A stretch of 64,000 nucleotides of DNA, taken from NCBI GenBank assembly GCA_030141605.1, contig JAQGDQ010000424.1:62001-126000 (forward strand), written 5' to 3'. Position 1 is the first letter of the stretch. Each line of letters starts with the position of its first letter. This DNA comes from Tubiluchus corallicola (lineage: Eukaryota; Priapulida; Priapulimorpha; Priapulimorphida; Tubiluchidae). Below the pieces are notes generated by a model, which was not told the origin of the DNA, did not search any database, and worked only from the letters and a program-made list of their open reading frames with translations. A program made the position numbers and the translations under genes. Positions 24,301 to 39,300 of this stretch are shown one piece after another.

Positions 24301-27300
24301 TATCTGTTTTGTGACACGTGGTTTGTATATCTGTTTTGTGGCACATGGTTTGTATATCCGTTTTGTGGCACATGGTTTGTATATCTGTTTTGTGGCACAT
24401 GGTTTGTATATCCGTTTTGTGGCACATGGTTTGTGTATCTGTGTTGTGGCACATGGTTTGTATATCTGTTTTGTGACACATGGTTGGTATATCTGTTTTG
24501 TGGCACATGGTTCGTATATCTGTTTTGTGGCACATGGTTTGTATATCCGTTTTGTGGCACATGGTTTGTATATCTGTTTTGTGGCACATGGTTTGTATAT
24601 CCGTTTTGTGGCACATGGTTTGTATATCTGTTTTGTGGCACATGGTTGGTATATCCGTTTTGTGGCACGTGGTTTGTATATCCGTTTTGTGACACGTGGT
24701 TTGTATATCCGTTTTGTGGCACATGGTTCGTATATCCGTTTTGTGGCACATGGTTTGTATATCCGTTTTGTGGCACGTGGTTTGTATATCTGTTTTGTGG
24801 CACCTGGTTTGTATATCTGTTTTGTGGCACATGGTTTGTTCGAAAATACAAGTTCGCAATTGTAGTATTACTTTCTATCCCGAAAAGTAGGTAAGGAGAT
24901 ATAAAATAAAGTTTTTAGTGCTTTTTAACACTTTTTGATGATTTGAAGCTATAATATAAATGTCCTATATATTTAGCATTGGTTTTTATAAAATATGAAA
25001 AATTCACATTTGACCAAAATTTTTGGTCATACTACTTTGAAGTACCGTAACGTAGTTTTAGCTATGCCGACTTATGGACGGTTTTGCTATGCAAGCACAC
25101 ATAATAGGTAATAGAGCAGTGGTAAAGATTTGTTGTTGCAAACACAAAGTTGGATTTAATCCTGTGGACTACAGTTTTTGGGATTTCCCTAAAGAGAAAG
25201 TGCACAATGACCAACACAAAGCCATTTCATGCAGAATAACTACAGGAAAAATTGTGGAACCAAATACCCCTTAAAGCAGTGAGAAACCATGTCGGCTGTT
25301 GAAAGAAACGCCTTCGTCTAGTTTGCATTGAAAATTTTTCCGTGAATTTTAAAAATAGTGACAGTTTTTCTGGCATTTATTCTTTTTATTTGTGGATTTA
25401 AGATTCCCGTGTTTTTGAAAAATCACCAAAAATTGTCTTCGGTTCGGTTGCTTATGAACTTAAACTTTTGGTTGTTTCACAATGAAAAAAACATCTTATT
25501 ATCAGTGAATTAGTTGTACACTTGGGATGCGGTGAATCGTGTTCAGCTCAGATAACATGAACCTTTAATTCCGCATAATTACGTCTCGTTACTCTGAGTG
25601 CCTCCTGCTTAATTAAACATCCTTAACTGAATGCATTTTGAGTTGATTATGCTTGGCATTGTTGCTAGTAGTTTGCAAACAGTGACCGAGTCAAATCACA
25701 AAGCGAATGACGACTCATTTTGATTCCGCTTGACGTGCGGAAGCAGATCAATTGGAAATATTTAATAAGACATTTTGCGCAATCTTGTTTGCAGAAATTG
25801 GTTTGATAGATATTGTCGCAGTTTAACAAGTTTCTGTCGCTGTATTTGCTGTCTGGCTGTTTCGCTAATTTAATGCGACTAATTAAAATGCCAGAGCTGC
25901 ATTTGCAGTTTATGCATCAACTGCAGGCTCCAGAATTCCTTCTAGGTAACTATATATGCACCGCATAGTGAAAGTTCAGAACTAAACCTATTGTTTAACA
26001 AAATGTTACTACATAGCTAACAACTTAATGAAACCAGCATTAGGGTATTGGTAGTAAATTGTTACTTTATGTATTGAATTGTCATTATGCGCTGTTATGA
26101 CGCTAGTACATGGGAAAGTAATTTGAAATGTGACCCGTTTCTCTCATCATTAACTACTGAAACTGAGCATGATGGTCAAAAGTAATGAATCCTGGATGTT
26201 CGATTGCTCCCAAACTTCTTTTTGCTTCTTTTTTTAATTTGTTTATTTCGTAGTGTGGTGTAAATAACTAACAATAGCAACTATACTGCCTCTTTAGACA
26301 GTAACGTAGTTATGAGTATCCCCTTGGTATTTCTTATATAATATTATGAAAATTGCAAAAATGATCTCCAGCGAGTTAATAGCTGCTAAAGGAAGACAGG
26401 ATGATTTTTTTATCCCATTTTCAGGTCCGATGAAAAGTATACTTTTGAACACGAGTACTACTGCAAAAGCGTTTTTGATAATTAAATAATAGATTAAAAT
26501 CTTAATTAACGTCGGGCGATCCGAACTATTCATGACATCACAAACTAACATAATTTTCAAAGGCATCAATAACATTCAATGAGCATGTTGAACGTGTTTG
26601 CGAAAGCGAAAATTGAGTTACAGTGCTACTGTAAGATATTCAATGTGTTGTACTAAAACTATGCATGTTTTAAGATAAAAATTCAAAATTTAAATTTACC
26701 ACTGTGCTCACTCATAAGCTGCCGAATATGTGTAGTTCATCACAAACTAACACATCTGATCTTAGAAGTACAGCACGTATTTTTTGTATCAAACAGCGAA
26801 GAACTAGTGGCGCAAATGTGAAATTGTGTTTGTGTGGTAATAATTCTTTCACGTGAGTCATTTTTGAAGAAAATGGTACGTTTCCTTTCAATATTTTAAA
26901 GAGTAGATTATTTTGATCTGCAGTTTAAGACTGGGTCCAGTTTTGCTTTAGTGAAATCTCAGAAGATACATATGAGCTTTGGGTTTTTAAGTTTACAAAC
27001 CTAACGAAACTAGTGTCATGTCTTATTATTATTAGAATAGCTTTTTTCTGAGTTTTCAAGGGGTGGTATGCGCTCCTTAGTGGCTGCACCTTAGCTTTGT
27101 ATAATCAAACCTATACCCCCCACCTTTTCTTAATTTGTTCTTGATCACAGGTGTTTATGATCCATTGCTGATTGGTGATAAACCTAAGTGGTACAGCGGC
27201 CAGCTAAACGCCGTCTACTTTCAAGTGTTTAGCGAGCGATCGGTGCTCTCAAACGCAGTACTAGAATCACAACAGTGGGAGGAAGAAAATACAGGTGAAA

Positions 27301-30300
27301 ATTACTTAATTACTTAATTACTGGTACGGATTATGCAAAACAAGGTATCATTGATAAATCTTTAGAGCTGATGTCAACATAGCGCGATCTATTATCTTCC
27401 TACCATTTCCATTAACACATCCTTCTACCCTTCCTGTGTGATCTAACCTTTGTCTGTAAAGTGAGATAGCTAATTGCCTCATTGTCTGTGAAGTGAGATA
27501 GCTAATTGCCTCATTGTCTGTGAAGTGAGATAGCTAATTGCCTCATTGTCTGTGAAGTGAGATAGCTAATTGCCTCATTGGTTGTGAAGTGAGATAGCTA
27601 ATTGCCTCATTGTCTGTAAAGTGAGATAACTAGTTGCCTCATTGTCTGTGAAGTGAGATAACTAGTTGCCTCATTGTCTGTGAAGTGAGATAGCTAATTG
27701 CCTCATTGTCTGTAAAGTGAGATAACTAGTTGCCTCATTGTCTGTGAAGTGAGATAGCTAATTGCCTCATTGTCTGTAAAGTGAGATAACTAGTTGCCTC
27801 ATTGTCTGTGAAGTGAGATAGCTAATTGCCTCATTGTCTGTGAAGTGAGATAGCTAATTGCCTCATTGTCTGTGAAGTGAGATAGCTAATTGCCTCATTG
27901 TCTGTGAAGTGAGATAGCTAATTGCCTCATTGTCTGTAAAGTGAGATAACTAATTGCCTCATTGTCTGTGAAGTGAGATAGCTAATTGCCTCATTGTCTG
28001 TGAAGTGAGATAGCTAATTGCCTCATTGTCTGTAAAGTGAGATAAATAATTGCCTAATTGTCTGTAAAGTGAGAGAGCTAATTGCCTCATTGTCTGTGAA
28101 GTGAGATAGCTAATTGCCTCATTGTCTGTAAAGTGAGATAACTAGTTGCCTCATTGTCTGTGAAGTGAGATAACTAATTGCCTCATTGTCTGTAAAGTGA
28201 GATAAATAATTGCCTCATTGTCTGTGAAGTGAGATAGCTAATTGCCTCATTGTCTGTAAAGTGAGATAACTAGTTGCCTCATTGTCTGTAAAGTGAGATA
28301 ACTAGTTGCCTCATTGTCTGTAAAGTGAGATAACTAGTTGCCTCATTGTCTGTGAAGTGAGGTAACTAAGTGCCTCATTGTCTGTAAAGTGAGATAGCTA
28401 ATTGCCTCATTGTCTGTGAAGTGAGATAGCTAATTGCCTCATTGTCTGTAAAGTGAGATAACTAGTTGCCTCATTGTCTGTAAAGTGAGATAACTAGTTG
28501 CCTCATTGTCTGTAAAGTGAGATAGCTAATTGCCTCATTGTGTGTAAAGTGAGATAACTAATTGCCTCATTGTCTGTGAAGTGAGATAACTAATCGCCTC
28601 ATTGTCTGTAAAGTGAGATAACTAGTTGCCTCATTGTCTGTGAAGTGAGATAGCTAATTGCCTCATTGTCTGTGAAGTGAAATAGCTAATTGCCTCATTG
28701 TCTGTGAAGTGAGATAGCTAATTGCCTCATTGTCTGTGAAGTGAGATAGCTAATTGCCTCATTGTCTGTAAAGTGAGATAACTAGTTGCCTCATTGTCTG
28801 TGAAGTGAGATAGCTAATTGCCTCATTGTCTGTGAAGTGAGATAGCTAATTGCCTCATTGTCTGTAAAGTGAGATAAATAATTGCCTCATTGTCTGTAAA
28901 GTGAGATAACTAATCGCCTCATTGTCTGTAAAGTGAGATAACTAATCGCCTCATTGTCTGTAAAGTGAGATAACTAATTGCCTCATTGTCTGTGAAGTGA
29001 GATAGCTAATTGCCTCATTGTCTGTAAAGTGAGATAACTAGTTGCCTCATTGTCTGTAAAGTGAGATAACTAATTGCCTCATTGTCTGTAAAGTGAGATA
29101 ACTAGTTGCCTCATTGTCTGTGAAGTGAGATAGCTAATTGCCTCATTGTCTGTGAAGTGAGATAGCTAATTGCCTCATTGGTTGTGAAGTGAGATAGCTA
29201 ATCTCCTCATTGTCTGTAAAGTGAGATAAATAATTGCCTCATTGTCTGTAAAGTGAGATAAATAATTGCCTCATTGTCTGTAAAGTGAGATAACTAATCG
29301 CCTCATTGTCTGTAAAGTGAGATAACTAATTACCTCAAGACTTTTAACATTAATTTTTCATACAGCATGCGAGGCTATTAAGTTTAATCTAGGTTATATT
29401 TGTCAAGACTAACCTTCATTGAACCTCTCATCGCTGGTGCTTTTTGTTATTAAAAACATCAATTTTTGTAGCATTTTTTTACCAGATTTCTTAAATGTGA
29501 ATGTTGCTTAATGTGTTTGCTCTAGACGAAAGTGGTAGTGAAGGAGACAGCAATGAGAGCACGAGCTCCTCATACTCGAGCCTTTCCGACTTCGTGACGG
29601 ACATGATGAACAGCGAAATTAACGGCGAGACGCCAGGTAATTGGACACCTACGTGTTGCACTAGGCTTTGTAATTCAACTGGTAATTAAAGCTGAAATGT
29701 CAGGTGTTCACTTGTGGTTTTCTGCTTTAATCATTTCTGTAATTAATATTGTAACTGCAGTTGTGTCCCTGTAGTTCTAAGTATTGCTTGGGTAAATTTT
29801 CAAATGCTACTAGTGAGCAGTACAACTGTACTGTACATTCTACAACTATTTACCGTAAGGGGTATAGCTAAGTGGTCAGCGTGCACTTAGTTGAAGTTAA
29901 ATAATGCCAAGCCCGCTCAGTAAGTGAGTGGTGATTTGGTGAGTTACCGTACTGCTTTTCTGTAGTTCCTCATTGAGAGAGGGCATATTTTTTAATCGGG
30001 ATGTGCAAAATTACCTCTGTTGGTTCAGTGGCTCATCTTGGAGGATCCTCCTTGATAATCAGATTGGTTTTAAACCTGCTACATTGTCTATACTAAGTAG
30101 GTTTTGCCACTGAGTGTTGGATTCCCCGCATGTGGTGTGTTAAACTGCATAAAAAATCATCTGCTAATATTCTGAAATCTTGTAGATCTTGCACGTCCAT
30201 CTTTAACCCTTTCACTACGGAAGGTGGCACACTGCCGCCTATGTTTTTCATGCAAGAGACGGAAGGTGGTGGTCTACCGCCCGAGCTCAGCACTAAGCGC

Positions 30301-33300
30301 AGTCACCCAGGTCTGTTTATTTCACTGCTACAGCCATGCAAGACATTGTTAGAAAAGTTTAATAGCTGTGGGATTGTGGTTGCTTCACAACAAGTAACAC
30401 TAACCAGCCAATCAGCATCTGAAGCCAGGTGCATTCCATAATACTGTACTGTACAGTATGTTCCCAAGCAAAATCACTTGTAGATCATTGATAAAACGTA
30501 TGTTTAGTTGATTGTACTGCATTCTTATAAAATGATTGCATTTTATGGATTAGTATTGTGTCTGTTGTGAAAACTGGTTTCTAAATATAAGTACATGCTT
30601 ATTTATGATGTGCACGTGTGTGTGTGTGTGTTGTGTGTGTGTGTGTGTGTGTTGCGTTGTGTGTGTGCGTGTGTATGTGGGGCAGTTAAAAAGTAACTAC
30701 TTATTGAAAGGGTTAAAAAATTATCCTTAAAGAAGCCAAATTTTTTATTCATTCTACTTAATTTTTGCTATTGTGTTTTGTTTGGGTGAATATTTTGCTT
30801 TTCAGTGAATTGTAATCTTATTCTTACAGTTATCTACCACGACGACAGTCAATTCACCGACCCGGCAATCTACCAACCCCCGTCGTCGCTCCAGATTCCC
30901 GGTCAGATGGTTTCCAGTTCGGACTCCGCGTTCTCTATACCGGAGTCTGGCTCCATGTCGAATTCCAGTTCCCGCTCATCCCTTTCTAGTCCCTCGTTCA
31001 TTCACGATCCCGACGGAGACTTAGCAAAGGTGGCGGAGATGGCGACGACGACGATGTTTCAGAATCCTGCCTTCCGTGCCACACGCGTAAGTTTCTTGAT
31101 TCCTCTTAGTACTGCAAAGTCATTTTAGGCAATTTTTGTAGAATTTAACGATTTCAATTCAGATAATCTTGCACTGAAAATGTTGAGCAGGTATTATTAC
31201 CTATCAAATTGCTTGTTAACTTAATGGTCTTTGGCGGGAGTTACAAATGTTTCGTGTTGTGTGTTACTTGTAAAAAGCTTTTATTTGCCAGTTTTGCATT
31301 TTTGCTCTTATTTTTGTAGATCAAAACTTTTACTGCAATTCATTATTTTAATTTTGGAAATTTACTTTTTTGGAACTTGCCACTTTTTTCCAGATTTGCC
31401 ATTTGTAGAAATTTACGAATTTTTCTTTTTTTAAGGTTTTTCATTTTGTTAAAAAGATATTTTTTTCTTTGTAATGTTGCAAAAAGTTTTTGAACTTGGT
31501 TTTTTCTTTTTTCGTCAACTTTTGGTCAAAAAAAATTTCACAGTTTTCTATAGGAAAACCGGATGATTGTTTAGACTCAATCTAATTTTAATTTACTGTT
31601 CAAAATATACATTTTCTTGTCTATAAAAATTAGCGATTGTTTCTTATATTTGAATAATTAGCTTAGAAAGTTAATTAACAGCAACCGAACACAGCTATTG
31701 CTTACATCAGAAACTAACCACAGTTTGTGCAATGGCAGGCATCTTTCTTTGTGCGTCAAGCACGTTTGCGTGAGTGTTACTGTTTAAACGCGTGATGTCA
31801 CGAAAATGGGCTCTACGTCATATGACGTCAGAAACTAACACTGCAGTTCATGATCACGGTTATCACGGTGCCGCCTTTTATTTGTCGGCCACGCGAATGT
31901 GACAAAAAGGCGCTGTTGCCAATCTTAGTAGATTCACTGAGCCGCGCGTAGGTTTGAAAGTTTAACAAAATTTGAGTATCTGAGGTAATTATTGTTTAAT
32001 CTAAGCTTTGATTTAAAATAAGCTATTGTAGTTTTCAATATTTTAGAGCATTCTTTAGTCTGAACTAATGTTTACACAATCGTCTGGTTTTCCTTTAACA
32101 AACGCCCAAATTTTTCGCAAAACAAAATATCTTTATTTACATAGACATGTATGTATTGTTGTGTCTCGTTTCAATGCCATACTCGTTTAATGCCAACTTT
32201 GTCTGGAGTCTCAACTTAGGCGAGGAGGTTTAAGGAGGTTTGACTGCATATGATTTTTTTTTGGTTTATTTGTTTGGGGTTTATTAAAGCTTTTTCCTAT
32301 GTTCCTTTTTCGAAGTTTTCAAATTTTTTTAGAGGAGTAATAGTAGAGAAAGACATGATCATAATTTTAGCGGTACTTATTTTATTACTATCCAAGCGCT
32401 TTTGCCGACTGATGCCATCAATAGGGAACATGCCTTCCCTGATAATGGCGTTGCTTTCTGAACGTGTTTGGATCATAATAAGTATTCAATGCATCACTAA
32501 CTGTTGGTAATGTTTGTTACTCAATTCAAATGGGTTCTGTGTCTCCTTTTTTGTAACTGTTACATGCAATACATTGTGTAATGTATAATGTATCAATCTA
32601 ATTCGAACTATGCATATAAGAAAGCTTATTTAATATGCTTCACATTTGTGGTATCGTAGATACATAATAAAATCAAAAACTGTGATCACAAGACTACATC
32701 ACAATAAAACATTTTTTATAGCTGCAAGATACGAAACAAAAACTGAACGTACATGTGGCATTCAGCGGTGACAGCAGCAGCAGCAGCAAGTAGTAGTATT
32801 GTTGTAGTAAAATAACGTTTATTCTTGAAATTTGCATTAGCAATCCCTTCAAATGTTACATAACATTTTTTGCATTTTCAAAAATACACTTGGAGCATTT
32901 TAACAATTCGAGATGTGCACCGCGGGTAATCTATGTACCCTAGTAGTAAGCGTAATTACGGACAGTTAATAAGCTAGATTAAAAATACATACAAGTACAA
33001 AGCAAAACTTCCATATATAAGTATGTATCGTCAAACTTACTGATGAAATTATAGTTTTCAACATTACACAGATTAATACTGTTACATTGCCACGAGTTGT
33101 AAAGTGTTGACTTCTGACGGGGTTGGTCATTTCAGTGTTTCTTGCAGACGCCGTCGAGCGGTAGCGATCACGAAAGCGACAGTGCTGCATATACGGAATC
33201 GGACGCTCCGTCGACCATTTGTCCCGGTCATGTCTCACGAGGGTCTTCCCAACATTCTACAGACACGTCGTTGGGTCGTTCCGGGTGAGTGCTGCAATAA

Positions 33301-36300
33301 TCAAATCCGGAAACCGATTACTTTATGCGCAATTCTAATACTGTTTGCAACTTAACTTGATTTAACTTGTTTCATTTGTTATTTGGAATAATAAATTTAA
33401 AGGAAGACAGGATGATTTTTTACATACTCCCCCATTTTCAAGTCCGATAAAAAGTATACATTTTAACACAAGTTATACTGCAAAAGCATTTCTTATATAT
33501 AAATTATTGATTAGAAACTTAATTAACAGCAGGCGAGCCCCCCAACTAGTGATGACATCACAAACTAACATAATTTTCAAAGGCATCAATAACATTCAAA
33601 GACATCAATAACGTTGCACGTGTTTGTGAAAGCAAAAATTGAAGTGCAGTACTACTGTAAGATATTCAGTGTGGTGTACTAAAACTAGGCAAGTTTTAAG
33701 ATAAAAGTTCAAATTTCAAATTTACCCCTGTGCTCACGTATGAGCTGTCGAACATGTGTAGTTCATCACAAACTAACACACCTGAACTGAGAGGTACAGC
33801 ACCTGTTTTTTGTGCAATGCGTTTCTGAAATGCAGGCGCTAGTGCCCGCCTAACTAGGGAATGGTAAAATGCATCTAACAGTGAAGAACTAGTGGCACGA
33901 ACGTGAAATTGTGTTTGTGTGATAATAATTCTTTCGCGTAACGACAGAAGTCAAATTAGTTTCTCATTTTAATTTAACTAACACTCTTGCTGTGTTGAAT
34001 TGATAAGTTTTACCTAATTATTACACCTGGTTACCCTTTCATCTCAAAATTTGATTCGCATGAGTTGTGCCAAATCAAGCTTTCGTGTCATAAATCACGT
34101 TCGCAGGATGTCTCAATTTTCAAAAATCACGAACACCGCTGGCTGAGGAAAAATTGCAGAATTTGATTTCTTGGTGCCTGGATTTTGCATTAAAGTCACT
34201 CGAGCTCAGCGACATTAATCCCCCCCGGAGAATAGATCGTTGAAGAACAAGCCGATTTATCATTTGTGCAATTTAATAGTCAATTTCTCACTTTTCCAGT
34301 GCAAAAAGCTTTGTTGCATTGTTAAAGTGGTTGTTTTCTTAGTAAAGTGGACGGTTTGAAAAGAAACCTTCATCTGCAGACGTCGTTCAGGCTGTTATTT
34401 GTTTGACAAGCAATAGGCTGAAATAAACAATCACAAATGTGTGCAGAATAAACATTCTTGTTATCTGTATATGTGTCAGTTATTAATGAAGTGCTGCTTT
34501 TCATTTGTCAAACCTTTGTGGTGTGTTGAGCTAATATCTGCTTTTGCAATACATTGCATTTTTTGTGCGCTCGTATTTTTAAAACGTAATGAAAACTGCC
34601 ATCGTCCAAACATCATTTTTGACCATGGCGCTTTGCGTTATTCAAAGAAGACTGATGTTCGCCATCAGCTTTGTTAACATTATTGGAATTTTTCGTAAAC
34701 AGTCGAAGGCATTGATTTTTTATTCTGGCGATTACTTGCGTTGTCGCCTGAAGCTTATGCTTGAGGTTTAGATGCCGAAGCTGAGTCAGTTGCTACTACA
34801 TCAGCTGACGCACACAGTAAATCAGCTAGCTTGGCTGAAGCTGAATCAGTTGCTACTACATCAGCGGACTTACACAGTAAGTCGGCTAGCTCAGCTGAAG
34901 CTGAGTCAGTTGCCTCTACATCAGCTGACTTACACAGTAAATCAGCTAGCTCGGCTGAAGCTGAGTCAGTTGCTACTACATCAGCTGACTCACACAGTAA
35001 ATCATCTAGCTCGACTGAAGCTGAATCAGTTGCTACTACATCAGCTGACTCACACAGTAAATCAGCTAGCTCGGCTGAAGCGGAGTCAGTTGCTACTACA
35101 TCAGCTGACGCACACAGTAAATCAGCTAGCTCGGCTGAAGCTGAATCAGTTGCTACTACATCAGCTGACTCACACAGTAAATCAGCTAGCTTGGCTGAAG
35201 CTGAATCAGTTGCTACTACATCAGCGGACTTACACAGTAAGTCGGCTAGCTCAGCTGAAGCTGAGTCAGTTGCTACTACATCAGCTGACTCACACAGTAA
35301 ATCAGCTAGCTTGGCTGAAGCTGAGTCAGTTGCTACTACATCAGCTGACTTACACAGTAAATCATCTAGCTCGACTGAAGCTGAATCAGTTGCTACTACA
35401 TCAGCTGACTCACACAGTAAATCAGCTAGCTCGGCTGAGGTTGGCTTACAGAATAAATCAGCTAAGTCAGTTAAACCTCAACACAAGCTAACTGTAATGT
35501 GTATTTAATTTTGGATTGACCAGTGTTCTCGTTCAAAAATTTCTGAAGTATCTCTGCCAGCACACGCATGGTCTGACCACGAATCCACGATTCATTTGCC
35601 ATATTTCAACCAGTGATTTGCAGTGTCAAGTGATTACCGCAAGAGCAAAAAATTTCACAGCCAGTCAAAATGTCGGCTAGCTTGACTCCCATCACTGAGC
35701 GACTGGCACGACTAAACATGGGTTTCTTATCAGCTTGGTTGACTGTAGAAATAAACCGGCTCGAGTTGAGCTGAAACGGTGCAGCTCTGGGCTTTATTGA
35801 TGTCGCATTTAGCTTTTGTAAGTTGTTAAAACTACAAAATGTTCTTTATCAAGACGAAATGTTGGGATATTCTGAGAGATTGAATAAGAACAGTTCAAAC
35901 AATTATGTCTGTTGTTATGAAGCTTATAACCAAGAAGCGCACAGAAAGCACAGATATTAGTGTCACCATTTACACACCTTAATGTCTAACAAGAAGAGAA
36001 CAACACACGTTTAAAATGTCAGGAAGTATTTCACGGAAAAAAGTCAAGCGAGAAAACTTATTAGTTCAGTACAGCATTAGATTCATCTAACTTTTGGTAG
36101 TTTTTATTGGCTAACAGAACAAATTTTTCCACATAGTTCTTCCACGCCCGATCCAGATCGGAGGGTTCGGCAGGTGTGCAGCGATTTAGAGTCGACCGGA
36201 TGTCCTAGTCCCGTCCCTGCCGGCGTGACCTCCCTCTCCCAAGGAGCGACCCCACCCCCCGGAGTCAGTGATGGCCAGCGTGAAGTCGGCATCATGTCGA

Positions 36301-39300
36301 CTATAAGTAGCGAGTTGAACGGATACGCAGCGACAACGTCGAACCTTCTCAATGACTTATTCGGTGGTGAGTTTTGCCGTAAAACTGATCCGTATCTGAT
36401 TGTACGTCCGTTCGTCAGTCCACATTTCCAACTATCACCCTATCCCACTTAATCTTCTGCTCCTGCCTGATTCTTATAGCCAAGCATTAACCAGTCGTTT
36501 GTTCCTTGCCTTGGCCCTCTTATTCAGCCATATCTGTGTACAATTTAACAGGTTTTTTTACTATTGTGCGTTTGATCCTGCTTTTGTTCCTTGCCTTCGA
36601 CATATTATTCAGCCATATCTATGTATTAAAGAGGTTTTTCTGCTGTTGTGCATTTGATCCTAAGGTAGTGTAGAGCTGCGTTGAAATTTTTTTTTGCTTT
36701 TTCCTGCTTTCCCGACTTTCTTTGTGGGCTTGTAGTTTAGACCTCGTTTCTCATTGCTAAATGTAACTCTAAACTTCATTTAATGTTTAGCGGTTAGTTG
36801 CTATGTGGTGCTGTCTGTCTTTACATCATAGATTTAAATATTGCATGTGCACAGAGAGAGATTGCTGGACTCCCACAAAATGAGACAAACATTGGGTGTC
36901 ATGTTGTAATACAAATTCTCTGGTATGCTGGGTGGTAAACAATGGGTGTCATGTTGTAATACAAATTCTCTGGTATGCTGGGTGGTAAACAATGGGTGTT
37001 ATATAGTAATACAAATTCTCTGGTCTGCTGTGTGGTAAACAATGTGCATCATGTTGTAATACAAATTCTCTGGTCTGCTGTGTGGCAAACAATGTGCATC
37101 ATGTTGTAATACAAATTCTCTGTTCTGTTGTGTGGTAAACAATGGGTGTCATATTGTTATACAAATTCTCTGTTCTGCTTGGTAAACAAATGGACACCAT
37201 TTTTGTACAATGCAAAAACTGTATTGTATTGTTGGGCAAAAACAGTAACACACTTTTTGACTCCTTGTTCGATATGCAGGCTAGCAATCTCTGTACTGTG
37301 CAAGCATCGTACTTAATCTATGCTTACACCAGTTTTTCTTTAACTAAAGAACAGGTACTTCAAGGAATTTTGTTCTTAATTCTCTTTAGATGGTGTTTTG
37401 TGCATGTCACTAATTACATATTTTATTCAACGGTTGAAAAAATTTTACGTTTTTCAATTCTGACTTTTTTCTCAGACTTAAATAGAATGTTGCTCCATTT
37501 ATGTACCTTTCTTCATTTGCTGTACAAGTTTGGCATTGTGCCAATGTTCAGTAATTGTTTTTTCTTTAAGATGTTGTGAGAGAATTTATGTCATTGGTTA
37601 ATATGAGGGCATACTTTTAACCAGTGGCGGCTCGTAGTTAAAATTAGTGGAGGCGATGCTTCTTTAACCATTGCTTTAATACTGTGTAAAACCTAACAAA
37701 CATATGTAATTTTAATGTATACGGAGATTGGTTGTTGAACAGCCTCCTTTCTTAACTGCAACTTTCTCATGGAGAGACAACTGTGAAAAATTAAGCTGTT
37801 GTAGTTCACTTACAGCCACAGAACTTATTTCTTGGGGATGCCAGGCGTCCATTATTAAATAATTTATGTTTTAAGCGCACACGCTAAGTTTACACTTTAT
37901 CACATCTGAAAATATCACGGTACACGGTAAGCACGTGGCAATTGTTACTGGGTTCGAGACAGTACTCTTCTACCTAGCAGCAGATGCTAGCGTGTACGTA
38001 TGTGCGTATGACCGCATGCGCACAACAGCCAAACATCACATTGCTTGGGCTGTGAAGCAAATTGTACTTCCCTCGCGTACTTCAGTTCTGCACAAGTAAA
38101 AAACAACTAAAGAAGAAAGACTTCTATATATTGAATATTATTGATAATAATGAGTGAAAACGGGGTGCTGCAATACCACAGTACCTATACTCGAGCCGCC
38201 ACTGGTTTGCAGTGTGATGAACTGTTTTAAAAAACGTTTTTAAAAAGCAGATTTATTAGAAGTTTTGTTAAATACCCAAAATAAATTGACTATGCAGCAC
38301 CACGTGAGTAAAATTGAGATTGCTTTTAGGTTCGCCTAGTCCTCGCCAGGTGCCTCCACAAGCACGGTATCGAGAAAGGCAGCCGTTTGCACCGTTTCCG
38401 AAAGCCAGCAGAAAGTTGGCGGCCAAGTCGAGTCTAGTTCAGCCGAGAGCGATGCGCGCTGCTGCACATCAGCGTCGACGTGATTTGCAGAAGCAGCATT
38501 CGTTAGAGGCGCGCAGCAACGTGCAAAGGTTTGAAAATTCGCTTATTTGTTCTGTTTTTGTCCAATTGTGTATTTCAGCAATATTTGTGACATCATTATC
38601 AAAATGTTGTTTTGCTGTGTTTAATGTGCACTGTAGCTATATCCTTTGAAACGATGCATACTTAATTAACAAAATCTTTCTTTCTCCCTTTGGTTCCATT
38701 TCAATTTAAAAATATTTATTTACATTACAGGCCTTAAAGGACAAGAAAACGGGTAACTGAAGTAGGTTTCAGAAAAATTGCCTTGAAGAATTATATTACT
38801 TTTAACAATTTTATGTGAATATCGTACTCGCATTGAAAGGATTTTTTGTTTGTTTTCATTTTAAATCTCCCACAATACTCTTCCAGCGCCGCCATTACGT
38901 GATGTCATATACACAAACGTAAATCAGGGGAAGAAAAGGAAATGTTAAACTATGTCCTAAATTTCCATGCAAAGTTATATTACTTAGCATTTTACTTACC
39001 TGCTGGAAAGACTTATGTAACTATAAAAGAAAATTATTAATTATTCAAAATGTTTTCACCAATTGGTAAAATGTCGTTGAACAATTCACTAACCGGAATA
39101 GTTTTAATCTTATTGACAATTTTAAATTTTAAATTTAGTTTGTGACGTTTGCACAACGAATGCTCTGATTATTTTTTCAAACTTTACTCAGTGTTATCTA
39201 AACTTGTTTCAAATGACTCATCATCAAAATGGTTGACAAGTTTTATACAGCGTTACTGTCGACGCAAGTCTAATGTGCAAAAAGGCAGTATGTAGGTGGT

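Noticed and set aside
23506-24894. Several long open frames on both strands (up to 393 codons)
   Set aside because: They are pure translations of the 27-bp minisatellite; no family, no splice support, open on both strands.
30130-30441. 103-codon open frame with a similar one at 46230-46430
   Set aside because: Both lie inside copies of the TTAA MITE; the similarity is repeat homology, not gene conservation.
38314-38649. Continuation of exon 10 frame past 38528
   Set aside because: The phase-2 donor at 38529 joins exon 11 at the conserved FLKEV block; the extension is hydrophobic, AT-rich intron sequence.
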